64,000 nt of DNA, from NCBI RefSeq assembly GCF_021730395.1, contig NC_069361.1, positions 70,875,001-70,939,000 of the forward strand, given 5' to 3'. Source of the DNA: Mercenaria mercenaria. Taxonomy: Eukaryota > Mollusca > Bivalvia > Venerida > Veneridae. A program made the translations under genes and the position numbers. Positions within the stretch are counted from its first letter, which is position 1, and each line of letters starts with the position of its first letter. Shown here in pieces: positions 11,580 through 22,270 of the stretch. The notes beneath the pieces are model-generated. The model worked only from the letters and a program-made list of their open reading frames with translations, did no database searches and had not been told where the DNA came from.

Positions 11580-11794
11580 TGTCAGTAATGGTGGTGGAGG
11601 TGGTGGTGTTGGTGGTGATTGTGGTGGAGTTGGTGGTGTAGGTGGTGGTGGTGGTCGTCGTGGAGGTGGTGGTGGAGGTGTTTGTGGATGTGGTGGTGGT
11701 GGTGGTTGATGTGGTGGTGGTTGTGGAGGTGGTGGTGGTGGTGGTGGAGTTGGTGGTGGTGGTGGTGGAGGTGGTGGTGGTGGTGGTGGTGGAG

Positions 11795-11826
<32 letters not shown>

Positions 11827-12165
11827 GAAGGTGGTGGTGGTGATGGTAGTGGAGGTTGTGGTGTTGGTGGTGGTGGTGGTGGTTGTGGTGGTGGTGGTGG
11901 TGGTGGATGTGTTTGTGGATGTGGTGGTGGAGGTGGTGGTGGTGGAGGTGGTGGTGGTGGTGGTGGGGATGGTTGTGGTGGAGTTAGTGGTGCTGGTGGT
12001 GGTGGAGGTGGTGGTGGTGGAGTTGGTTGTGGTGGTGGTGATGGAGGTGGAGGTGTAGGTGGTGGAGGTGGTGGTGGTGGTGGTTGTGGTGGTGGTGGTG
12101 GTGGTGATGGTGGTGGAGGTGGTGGTGGTGGTGGACGAGGTGGTGGTGGTGCAATGGTTGTTGTT
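11580..12165. repeat. GGT/CCA-rich simple repeat, about 585 bp
   Basis: Almost pure GGTGGT and GGAGGT on the plus strand. It gives long open frames in several phases (poly-Pro, poly-Val, poly-Trp), which are shadows of the repeat and not evidence for a protein. It lies inside the Polinton-like element, between the ATPase region and the PC4-like ORF. Confidence 0.9.
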
Positions 12166-12192
12166 ATTTTTATAATATTTCTAGTCTTTGTG

Positions 12193-12705
12193 TCAATATG
12201 TAATATTCTGAATGCTTTGTGCTTCAATGATGACTGCGTCGATTTTAGGAAGAAGTTGTATGATAGATTTCCACTGCTTAAGGTAAAGTTGTATTCCGAT
12301 GATACTTGCGATGTGATTTATGAAACGTCTCAAATCCACAAGGATTTCACTATTTCTGTTGCAGACAGTAAAATATACGTTTTGCTGTATATCGAACTGT
12401 TTCATATAGTGGCAGGCAGTCTGGTTTTCATTCACTTTAATTACATAATCTACGTGTGTAGTTGAATTCGTAGTCGCAAACGTTAAAGCGAAAGGCAAGG
12501 TGAATATAACAATAAGTATAATCGTGCATATGATGATTGCTTTTTGTCGTTTGATGATGACATTTGACTGGCGAGAGTTTTCCATACTGTAAGCTTTGAC
12601 GTCTAAAGTCAGACTGATTTGACTAACTAAAGTGTGTTCTAATATACACGCTTCGAAGAGCCTCGTTTTCAAAGCAAGGCTTATGTAAAAAGGGAGTGAT
12701 TTCAT
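12193..12705 (-). CDS. Membrane protein with PC4-like domain (Polinton-like fossil)
   Basis: 170 codons as they stand. A basic segment (RQSNVIIKRQK) precedes a hydrophobic helix (AIIICTIILIVIFTLPFALT), then a short linker with predicted glycosylation sequons (NST, NQT) and two cysteines, then a C-terminal block VYFTVCNRNSEILVDLRRF...GIQLYLKQWKSIIQLL that follows the PC4/p15 transcriptional coactivator pattern (strand, VxIDIRxY, GISLxxEQW, LKxxxxxID). PC4 binds single-stranded DNA. A membrane anchor on such a domain is unusual; the topology and role are unknown. An inner methionine about 40 residues in could be the true start. Confidence 0.6.
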   Translation of the reverse strand: MKSLPFYISLALKTRLFEACILEHTLVSQISLTLDVKAYSMENSRQSNVIIKRQKAIIICTIILIVIFTLPFALTFATTNSTTHVDYVIKVNENQTACHYMKQFDIQQNVYFTVCNRNSEILVDLRRFINHIASIIGIQLYLKQWKSIIQLLPKIDAVIIEAQSIQNITY

Positions 12706-12959
12706 TGGCCGGTTAAAAATAGAAATTCTAGTTTGGAACGGCTTTGAACCAAACTATCGCACAAATGACAAGTTTTAACATGTAAGCTAGCCCTTCTTTG
12801 AGAATTTGAACCAATCAGAATGCGTCATATCGTTAGCCAATCAGAGCATTGCTATAAGTTAAACTGACTAATCAAAACGTTGCTTTGGCTCTATTAATTA
12901 TAGTTCTCCCTGTGAATTCGTTCATTGTCATTTTTTATCTCAAAGTGTAAGGATCAGGT

Positions 12960-14010
12960 AAGCTTACTTTGACGTATTTCTCGCATTTGACTTCCGGTTT
13001 AAGTTTATTGCCTTATAGTACTTATCGAGACCTTTGGTTAGATGCCCTACATGCCTAGCTTTTGTTCAATAATGAAGGAGTTAGCAGGGTTTTAACGCTT
13101 GAGTAATTTTGGCTTATTATTCGGTTCCTTTTGGAAATACAATGATCAAAGTATGCAATTCATGAATTTTCTTGTGGAGACCTTTCCAACGATACCTCAC
13201 TTGACCAGGTTCGAGTCCAGAAACTCGCAGAAAATGTGAATTTTACGCATGATTGAATTCACTTCCGGTTTGAGTATACCAACTTATAGTACTCGTCGAT
13301 CCTAGGTTATCTTTAATAATAAAGGCATGAAGCCGGGTGTTTCCGGATGAATGATTCCATTTTTTTCCTCACTATCTGGAAAACGGATAGAGATAGACCC
13401 ATAATAGTACACATTTACAGAACCTACTCGAAAAGATCTTTCTAACGGAACCGATCCCGAGCCTATACGATGACTTTGAAATTTAATGACTTCATTTCCG
13501 GTTGGCACCTAGGTTACGATATAGTGCACCCTATAGGCTTTTCAAAAATGTCTTATACCCAAAATGTAAAAATGGACCCCAAAACGTCTTATTTTTGATG
13601 ATTTATTTAGCAACCTTCTCAAAAAGTACCTTACCGGTTCTAAAACTCTAGATGGTCATTGAAAATGTTGGCAAATATTTTAGAAAACTACCAAAATCTT
13701 CTTTAACATCATAATATTGATGGTATGAAAGAGGCACTAATACTCGAGTTCTCAGTCAGGAAATTTAATGTGTATTCCCCATACTTGCTCCGATAGGCAT
13801 CGAGTACTTTGTCACGCGTGAGTTCGAAGTCAGGAAACTTAATGAGTTGTCCACGTGTATTCAGAGGGGCAGGAAGTGCTTTATCACGCTTCAGCGCTAT
13901 TCCGGATAAGATAATGAGTTTACCACATGGACTCAGAGATGCAGGAAATGCACTTTCACGCCTGAGTGGCAAATGGAGAATTTAATGACTTTTCCATCTG
14001 GTACAGATTT
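12960..14010 (-). repeat. Degenerate internal repeats of the Polinton-like fossil
   Basis: Three stretches (about 12985, 13260 and 13485) share CTTCCGGTTT and two of them CTTATAGTACT. From 13709 to 13972 the minus strand contains three successive 24-residue repeats beginning LRRES, LKRDK and LTRDK with a shared G-x-L-I-x-x/F core, that is a 72-bp tandem repeat. A related motif reappears at about 13470-13508 and 13975-14010. A fibre-like repetitive protein is a possibility but nothing confirms it. Confidence 0.5.
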
Positions 14011-14233
14011 ACGCATGAATACCAAAGCTCAACCATCAAAGACTCGTTTGATTAATGACCATCGTTATGGGTATACAGTACCTAATAGTAGTTCCACCGA
14101 GGTCGGAAGTTCATTCTAAAATTAGACTATGTGTTCATTTGAATGACCTCTTGTTAAAACAAATACATGGTCATTTACTTAGTGGACGCCTAGGAGGAAA
14201 CATCGTAAACAAAAATTAGCCTTTTATTTTCAG

Positions 14234-14442
14234 TTAACGTTACTTCTAGCGTATCTATCTTAAATAAAGCTTTATGTTTTTAATTTAAAAAGTGATACAT
14301 ATTTTACTTTAGATTATTATTAAATAAGTTTTTTGTTTACCATACAACGCAATTATTCAATTAGGTTATAAAAATAGTTAATATCTATTTGATTTTCTTG
14401 AAATAGTTTGTGTTTTTGTTATCTCCCCGTCTTGGGCTGAGT
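14234..14442. repeat. Right terminal inverted repeat of the Polinton-like element
   Basis: Reverse complement of 8898-9123. It ends CTGAGT, immediately followed by a different dispersed repeat. Confidence 0.88.
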
Positions 14443-14689
14443 ACCTGACCCTCAATGTGCGCGCTCACGCTCTAGATAGGTATATAAGTCAGCTCTATAT
14501 ACTTCTGGGAGACATAAATAGCAGAGTGAGGTCATTCTTAAAATAGGAAGATGATGTCATTCTAAACATAGAATTCAAAATGGCTGCCGCGCATGTGCAG
14601 TGAATTCATTTCTTATATGCAAATGAATTACTATATATAGTAACTAGGTCATCCAAGATGGCGCCCGTTTGTTTACAAGTAAACCGGCC

Positions 14690-14900
14690 CCTATACTACT
14701 GCTGCTGATTGGATTACGCGTTTATGGAAACCAGATATGATTGGCTGGTGATTGACAACTTCGTTGTTTACAAGAATATCACTTTGTTAGGTGAATATCA
14801 CTTTCTATGGACCTCCATCGACCAATGAGATAAGCGGGATTGACAAGTCATAAAATAATTGAAGATATAAATAGGCTACTTCTGCCAGATCTTGGAAGCA
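14690..14900 (+). repeat. Dispersed repeat R, copy 1 (uninterrupted)
   Basis: Contains AATATCACTTT, GTGAATATCACTTTCTATGG, TCGACCAATGAGATAAG, GACAAGTCAT and ATATAAATAGGCTACTTC. The same series occurs at 20645-20726 plus 22221-22270, where a hAT-like element interrupts it. The function and family of the repeat are unknown. Confidence 0.65.
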
Positions 14901-15647
14901 AAATGACAAATGACCTATCAAAGCGCGGCTTTCATTACAATGTAGAATCAGTATTTCAATGGCTGACTGCTAGATGAAATGTTTTGCAATAACTATATAA
15001 TTTTATAAACTCATTGTGTATTTTTGTAGGGTTTGTCTTACTGGTGATTGCTAGATAAACTTTGAACAAAGTAGCAGCGGGTAATAAACTTCAGTTATGT
15101 TCCAAAAACACTAAATAAGAGTCCTTTAAAGAGCATTCATTGAACGGGTTTAGTTCAGTTTCAGGATTTTTGAAGGTATTGATATTGTGTTTGATGTAAA
15201 GTGATAGAACTAATGTGTTTAAACGGAAGGTAAGGTTATTAGTTAATATTTACATTCGCCCTATTCTTTTCCATTGAAAATTATGCAAAAGGAAAGGCGC
15301 GAAAGTTACGTCAACGCTGCTTAGTGATAACGGACCGCTGTTTTGACGACGTCCGCGTATAGTCAGAGAGAGCGTTCCTTAGATGACGTCGCAGTTGTTC
15401 CTGAATGGCTGGAAATCTGATTTTAATGTTAAATGCAACAAAATGTTTACAATTTATCATTTAATCTTGTTTACAAGTTAAAGCATAGCAAACGTTCCTT
15501 CTAGGGCACATCTATATAAATATATAATGATCATCTTGTAAAAGTTTGGTTGCAATGTCAGTTTTAAATATTGGTCATCAGTGTGTGGAACCCCAGGACC
15601 GGACACAAGGACAATACCATTCTACCTAATGACATTCCGTATCCCCC

Positions 15648-15725
15648 GTCAGTGGCGCAGTGGTTAGCAGGTTGGACTACAACGCCAGCGATCCGGGTTC
15701 GATTCACGGTTGTATCTCGTCAGTG
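15648..15725 (+). mobile_element. tRNA-like SINE head
   Basis: TGGCGCAGTGGTTAGCAGG (A box) and ATCCGGGTTCGATTCACG (B box) are spaced as in a tRNA, but the anticodon arm does not pair, so this is a tRNA-derived SINE head and not a tRNA gene. The body may run to about 15870. Confidence 0.55.
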
Positions 15726-16196
15726 TATATAAGTTAAATCCAACAACAAAGTAAATCCGTTATCAGTTTCAGTTGAGTAAATACATCAATTAAGAATACA
15801 CTGGTTGTACACATCAACTGACCCGGTCAGTCCATTTCCACATGTATAGTGTACCATTCGATGCGTGATTTTATTGCGCATAATTAGAGGGTCGCAATGG
15901 GGTTTGTTTTCACATATTGACCATGCATTCGAAGGTAACGACGTATGTTAACCTTTGTGACAAATAAGATGTTTGGCATGTTTCAACAAAGCCACTTTCC
16001 ATCCTCGGGTTTAGTAATAATATTGTGTAATTCGCGGAGCGCGTTCAGTCAGAGAGTCGCCTCAATTAGGAAAGAATAATTTTAACGTCAGAGGTTATTT
16101 CTAAGGTCACGGAGTTTGATTGGCCAGCTTGTAATGACAACAACTTTCGAGGTCAGTTGCTCAGTCAAGTGTAACCTACCAACCCTAAGTGTTCCT

Positions 16197-16310
16197 TCTT
16201 TTTTTCGGTGTTCATGCGAAATGAACGACAGAATAGAATAGCCAAATTATACATGAATCGCGCGATTCATGGATTTGTCAATCATTTAGCATGAACACCG
16301 AAAAAAAAAT
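16197..16310. mobile_element. Small MITE with CGGTGTTCATGC ends
   Basis: About 114 bp. The left end TTTTTCGGTGTTCATGC and the right end GCATGAACACCGAAAAA are perfect inverted repeats. An inner palindrome (GAATCGCGCGATTC) lies at the centre. No coding capacity. Confidence 0.75.
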
Positions 16311-17520
16311 TTCATTTCTTAAGTGGATACATGCATGCTATCTACTATAGCCTATGGAGGATGTATACATGTAATCAGGTTGAAATGTAACGCCTGTCAA
16401 TGGCATTGAAACAGGACCATTTCAGATCTTCTCTTTTATTATATGATTCAAGGTGAAAATGTGGTTCGACATATGTTATTCACGGCTGTCGACGAATTGA
16501 CGAAAAACCAAATGATTTCTTTTACTGACGTCACGTTCGAAAGTGTAACTAGGCAAGTAAGCACATAGCAAGAGCGGCTCTGTGTGGGCAGATGGCAGTG
16601 CCCTAGTGTTGGTAGCTAATGTAGTAAAACATACAATGAAATGGATCGCAACATTTATGATATAAAAAGAGACTTTTTAATGAAAAAACAAATCGTAGAT
16701 AACCGATGTTCATTTGCTTAAGAAGAAATATTCGGCCCTGGCACAGCATTTGACAAATAAAATACATGTACTAACAACACGTGAACTGCCTTGTTTTTAG
16801 ATGTTTTTTCTCCCGTTAACACATTCCTGGACCCAGCAAAAAAGAACTTTTCATATACAATGTATGGACACTTTCTTGCTATAATTCTGTCGTGGAAGTA
16901 GGAGATTTAACGTATAGTACTTTAATGCTGTTTTCCTACTTGTGTTGCCATGCAAGTTTGTTACAAAGTTTTTTAATAAATTTCAACAACAGATTTTGTT
17001 TTCCTATTAGTGCTACGTTTGTTCTGTAAACGTTCGTGTATTTAAGTTCAACATTTTCAATAACAAATAAACTCTTTCGTTTCTCAATCTCTTTTTTTTT
17101 GTTCATTTTTAAATTTGAAATCAACTTTATGATTGCTTTAAGTTGCCTATTAGTGAGGCTGACTTATAGCACTCTTGTTTTCTTTGGGCGTAATAGTTCT
17201 ATTTATGAGAGATATGAGAGACTTTCGAAGAATATTATGGTCCAATGCTTCTGAAAAAAAATACACGACAGGTAACATTAATTGTTATTTCATTAGACAT
17301 ACAGTTGAGACTCGATATCTCGAATTCACTAATCTAAAAAATCCGGTTATCTCGAAGAATCTTTCAAGAACCGTCTTTATAACAGGTGCACAAAATATCA
17401 CCTTAAGACTCGAAGTGAAACTTGGAATTTGAAATACTAAGTTTCAGCTGTTCTTGAAACAGGTAAATCTGCCAAAACATAGTATAATGAGCTTGATGTA
17501 ATTGCTTTAATCTGGGATAA
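16311..17520. other. Non-coding stretch; pogo-like repeat fragment near 17300
   Basis: No gene was seen. The segment 17302-17450 starts CAGTTGAGACTCGATATCTC and contains repeated TATCTCGAA, resembling termini of pogo/Tigger-type MITEs. The match is weak and no second terminus was found. Confidence 0.35.
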
Positions 17521-17545
17521 GTTTCAATGAAAAGTACACATTTCT

Positions 17546-18469
17546 TTAACCACAAAAGATAATATTATATGATGAGGTTCCGGGGGAGTTGTTATTGCAA
17601 GTGAAGGTGCTAGCTTGGTCGTCATAGGCGTAACTGTAGGCTTCCGAACACGCCGCTTTGAAGACCTGAGAATAATGGAACGGTGGACATGTCTTTGGTA
17701 CATTATGTGCCCCTCTACAACAATAATCATCACGATTAAACGCCAGACAAGCGCTCTTGCAAGCGACAGTACCGCCTGTGCCGTGAACTGCAAGTTCACG
17801 CGGACAACTTCGGTTTAAATCGGTATTGCAACCAGCTCTGGAACAGTAGTAATGGCCGCTTCCAGACCTGTAACCGCCACTTGGTCTCATTGACATCTGT
17901 AGATTGTATCCATCAACAAGGCTGACGTCATAGAAATCTTGGATACTCTGCGGACCGGTATCGAATGTAATTTCAGCGAGTGTTACAGGAGGAACTCCAC
18001 CGGCACCGTTACACTGAATTTTTCCACCGCCGCAATCACCAGTTTCACACCTGTTACCATGGCAACCGGTTCTTCCCCAGAAGCGACCAGACCAGTGGCT
18101 TGGTACGTTGGTAGTGCGGGAGGCGCCTGCTCTTAGCTCATACCCACCTGGAATTGTCTTAAAAGTTTAACATTGAAAACGTTAATCTGTGTACATATCG
18201 ATAGCTGTATACAGTAGAAATTATATAGTCGTTAGGGTTAATTAATTACTTTAAAGGGTACTTTATAATTAACGAAAATAATGGAATTGTCTTTATTGAA
18301 TGTACCAGTAGATACTCTTATATATTTCAAGAGTTTTATTCTTACCTCCGTCTGGAATTGAATTTCCAAGTATCCCTACCCAAACAGTATGTGAGCAGCG
18401 GTTTGTGATGTGGACCTGGTGGGCTGCGCATGCGCCAAACAGGCAGAGTAAGAGAATTGACCGAATCAT
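17546..18469 (-). CDS. Thaumatin-like protein 2 (secreted)
   Basis: Exons 18346-18469 and 17546-18147 join in phase 1 to give 241 residues. It has the same signal peptide as the paralogue (MIRSILLLCLFGACAA), all 16 mature-chain cysteines, and the blocks RFWGRTGC, CETGDCGG, TLAEITF, DFYDVSLVDGYN, CKSACLAFNRDDYCC and SYAYDD. It keeps the loop TGPQSIQ before DFYD that is shortened in copy 1. The intron position and phase are identical and the intron and upstream flanks are still alignable, so the pair arose by segmental duplication. Both copies are intact. An ATTAAA variant poly(A) signal lies near 17505 on the minus strand. The biochemical role is inferred from the family only. Confidence 0.92.
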
Positions 18470-19510
18470 GTCTGTTTAGAACAAAAAAAAAGAAGTTTGT
18501 AAATAGTTATTACACATACTAATGTTTAATGATTTATTTTTTCTTCCGCAATTATATCATCAAACCACAAGTAGATTTTCAGTTTTCGAGGTGGCAAATA
18601 CTTCTACAAAAACATTGAAACATTCATGTGTAGCACCTCTATTACATATTAGTGTTAATAAATATTAAATCATTATATTTTCACACTTTGAGCAACTTGA
18701 TCCTTTTGTAAACATTACTATTATATTGAACAATTGCATTTGTCCATGCATTTGCTGTCCTATTCTATATGGATTCCTCCCATAATTCAATAGGTTGAGT
18801 TTAAAGTAACGTTATCCGAAAATACGGCATACTCTTGTTGACAAGTGTTAATTTCAAGTAATTGAATATATGATATAGTCTATTCGAATAAGCCAATAAT
18901 TGAATATATGACATTGAGCAACTTGATCCATTTTTACACATTGCAATCAAATTGAACAATTACATTTGATCAGGCATCTGCTGTCATATTCTATAATGGA
19001 TTCCTCCCATAATTCACTAGGCTGGATCTGAACAAACGTTATTTGAAAATACTCATACTCTTGTACTAACAACTGTTATTTTCAAATAATTGAATACATG
19101 ATATATATCTGCTCTAACAGATTTTATTGACAATTTCTGAAAAAATGATGAGACAAAAATGGCTGTTTGTTCTCTGCTTTTGATTACAGACATCTTGCTG
19201 CATGGCTTTCGGCTTTGATCGTACAAGACAGGTACATTTAATGTCGTATTTTATGGAGACAGTTTTATTGTTTTTCAAAGGTAGAAAAGCATGACTTGTC
19301 TGCTCAGTACTTCAACTGGTACAAAATTATCGAAACCCACTAGTTCTTTTTGTGAAAGTTTCGTTTATTTTTAAATGCATAATGTTTTAGATCATAGGAA
19401 TCTGTCACTGGTTGCAGGTGTGGCTCAAGCGTAATTGTAAAGCCGAATAAAAATCTTACCCGGGTATTTCCATCCACACCTTCAACCAGTGATAGATACT
19501 TTTAGTTGCT
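18470..19510. repeat. Upstream flank of the thaumatin-like duplication, copy 2
   Basis: Shares blocks with 3459-6290 (for example TAGTCTATTCGAATAAG and GACATCTTG-TG-GGCTTTCGGC) but lacks the SINE, LINE and MITE seen there. It contains an inner tandem duplication: about 18650-18850 and 18915-19095 are similar (TTGAGCAACTTGATCC, GGATTCCTCCCATAATTCA). Confidence 0.65.
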
Positions 19511-19705
19511 TACCGTTTTCTTCAAATAACGAAAGAATGAAATAAAACGAAAGCTTTTCATTTAATCAGTATTTCATTATAGTAGAGTGTGAGTTAACGC
19601 ATCCATTCATAAATTACAGCTTGTGAGTCATATTACACCCGGGGTGTAAGGCGAGTGTTTCCAGCAGGAAAATCATGTTCGGCAAGCAAGAAAATAGTGA
19701 CTACA

Positions 19706-20592
19706 CCACTGGCACCAGATCAGAAAGAAAATGCCTCCGTACGTGTTATACCCTACCCCTAGGTATTCTATAAGAACCATGGTCATGAACGGGAAAGTGC
19801 ACTAACTCGTTTCAATCGTACATTTCTCAAGTTAAACGCGCAGTTCGGTGAATGGGTACCTAGTATATTGAACAAGCGATAATTTATCTTCAATCGTGCA
19901 CCAGTAACATTGTCTCAATATTCCATATTGCTGAGATTATAAACATATTTTATGCTTTCGTCAACGTTACAGAAAAAACTTGCTTGAACTTCCCTAATGA
20001 ACATCCGGTCTAGAGGTCACGGCAGTGCGCACATGTTTGGCGAAACGTAAACAAACAAAAACAGATTTTTCAAAAATCACAATTTTACACTAAAACTCGA
20101 AATGATGAATGAAATTCATCTTGTATATGATCTTTAATTTGAAATCGTACATTGGTCTGCATCTGTTCTGTATATTTTATTCATTTTGCACATTTTGCTG
20201 CATTTTCACATTTTAGCGAACACGTGTAGTAAAATGACGATTGACATACATTTTTACAACAGCCAATCAGAATCGTTTTATAATCCAGAATGGAACTTCA
20301 CCAGGGAAGTTCAAGCAGGTTTTTTGTGTAATGTTGAAATTACTATAAACTACGCGTTGTTTTTCTAAGATAAAATGTATCGAAAAAATGTAACCGGTAC
20401 ACAATGGAAGATAAATTACCACTTGTTTGATATCCATAGTACACATTTACCCCACTGCGTGTTTAAGGTATGAAATGCGCGATTGAAACGGGTTAGTATA
20501 TTTTTCCGTTCACGACCATGGTTCTTATAGAATACCTAGGGGTAGGATATAACACGTACGGAGGCATTTTCATTCTGATCTGGTGCCAGTGG
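19706..20592. mobile_element. 887-bp element with about 220-bp inverted arms
   Basis: The ends CCACTGGCACCAGATCAG and CTGATCTGGTGCCAGTGG open arms of about 220 bp (19706-19930 and 20375-20592) that share CCTAGGTATTCTATAAGAAC and CGTTTCAATCG. ACTAC flanks both ends and may be a 5-bp target duplication. The spacer of about 440 bp has no recognisable gene. This is a non-autonomous long-TIR or foldback DNA element of unknown superfamily. Confidence 0.75.
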
Positions 20593-20644
20593 ACTACCCC
20601 TTTGATCACAGAGAGTTTGCTTTTGAGTTCGTGTGTGTTAAGAA

Positions 20645-22270
20645 GAATATCACATTTTGCGGTGAATATAAATTTCTTTGGAACTAAGTGTGATCAGCTA
20701 TCGACCAATGAGATAAGATGAAATTTCAGGGGTGTAAAATTCTTTTTCACACCACTCGCCCTGCAGGACTAGTAGCTAGTAAAATCTACTCGCCCTTAGT
20801 GAACAGTCACTCGCCCTAATAATTGACATTTTTAATACTGTCACGTTTTATGGAAGGAGAATTATGTACAAGCAAATTTCAAACATAACACATAGCTCGT
20901 ACACTACGTTTCCTTTTTGATTATTCGTTTTTGTTACTCTTAAATTTCCTTTTCACACCAGACATTTTTCTTTCACTAATTTTGTCATATCCACCACCAA
21001 GTTGCTTTCCATAATAACTGCATCGATAGTAAAAATAATCACAGTCTAACCCCTACCGTAGTTTCACAAAGTGTCAGGAAAGTATTAAACATCAGTTATT
21101 TTCATTTTCTCAAGACTTATTTCCTGAAAAATAATTATTTTGAAAAGTGTCCTAAAAATATGGACACAATATCATCATCCACCTACCCGTCTTGAAAACG
21201 AAAAAAAAAGTTGACGATCATCGGTAATTATTCTGTTGATAAACTAAGTAATTGGCCTGTTTTCATCATCAATTAACATCCTCCCAAAGAGCTAAAAGAA
21301 GTGTGTCGGTATCATGACATCTGAAGTGGAGATCAAAGCGGTATTGTTGCACGGGATTGTCATGGCATTACGTCATATTACAGTTTTCGCGCCATGTGAC
21401 CTATTTGCCCTCAAGGAATTTACATTATCGTTTGAGAAGAATATTTTATAAAAAAAATACATGTACAAAGATTCATTTAAAACTATTAAAACCGCAACAA
21501 CATCATTTTGTTTTATTTTAAAACCACATTTCTATTTACGTCCACGAGACCTTTTTACCAAAAAAAAATCGTTTTACTCAATGTATTTAAATTACTGCCG
21601 CTTTTTCATTATTTAAGATTTTTTAATCCTGTTTTTTGTTCTTTCTGGTCAAAAGTCCGAATTTTATGCCCATAGTATGTATCACTTATTTTCTCTTAGA
21701 AAGAAATCAGTAATTAAGATCGGGCTGTTTGAAACTTAACAAATGATTATATGAAAATTCGACCGTTTTCATACAAATTTGCTTATATTTCCGTCGATAT
21801 TTTATTGAAATCTTAGTAGGTTTCAAATTGTATTACTTCTCAAGCGATGTTAAAAAACCGAAGCGATAATGTAAAAAAATGAATGCACTACGCACGTTTT
21901 TTGTGTACGTGTCGATAAACAAAAGTAACGGACATGTAAATTTAATATTACGATAGGTCGCACGTGCTCTCGGAATGGAAAATTACTGGCATGACGTTTT
22001 GATATCTTTACAATTCGCGGGTAAATTCCAGTCAATCAAAGTAGCAACTGAACTATCTCAAAGCTTGCTGAGGTTTTTCAAGATGTAATTTCTGAATTTC
22101 ATTAAAGCTACGACGTAAAAACCACTCGCCCGATCGGTCGAGTATACAGCGAGATCCACTCGTCCTATCCATACTTTAACTCGCCAATGCGAGCGGGCGA
22201 GTGGAATTTTACACCCCTGCTGAAATTTACAAGTCATGAAATAAACGAGGATATAAATGGGCTACTTCGG
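20645..22270 (+). repeat. Dispersed repeat R, copy 2 (split by a hAT-like element)
   Basis: The left part ends at TCGACCAATGAGATAAG and the right part resumes at ACAAGTCATGAAATAAACGA, matching the uninterrupted copy at 14690-14900. Confidence 0.65.
20727..22220. mobile_element. Non-autonomous hAT-like transposon
   Basis: About 1.49 kb. Terminal inverted repeats CAGGGGTGTAAAATTC and GAATTTTACACCCCTG, subterminal CTCGCCC motifs at both sides, and an 8-bp flanking duplication TGAAATTT (20719-20726 and 22221-22228) fit the hAT superfamily. No transposase is encoded. The uninterrupted repeat copy at 14.7-14.9 kb serves as a paralogous empty site. Confidence 0.82.

Larger units (their letters stand above)
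8898..14442 (-). mobile_element. Polinton-like (virus-like) element, fossil
   Basis: About 5.5 kb bounded by terminal inverted repeats (8898-9123 and 14234-14442) that both start ACTCAGCCCAAGACGGGGAG and are roughly 96 percent identical by eye apart from one short indel, so the insertion looks fairly young. Parts recognised, all on the minus strand: an adenain-like cysteine protease, a packaging ATPase with a zinc finger, a membrane protein with a PC4-like domain, and ORFs of unknown role. No DNA polymerase, integrase or capsid protein was recognised, and it is much shorter than a typical 15-20-kb Polinton. It looks broken, with several breaks. No clear target duplication was seen. A polinton-like virus relic or a deletion derivative are alternatives. 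Confidence 0.8.

Noticed and set aside
11544-12227. 227-codon proline-rich open frame and the poly-Val and poly-Trp frames opposite
   Set aside because: Direct consequence of the GGT/CCA simple repeat; open in several phases.
15648-15725. Possible functional tRNA gene
   Set aside because: A and B boxes are present but the anticodon stem does not pair; a SINE head fits better.
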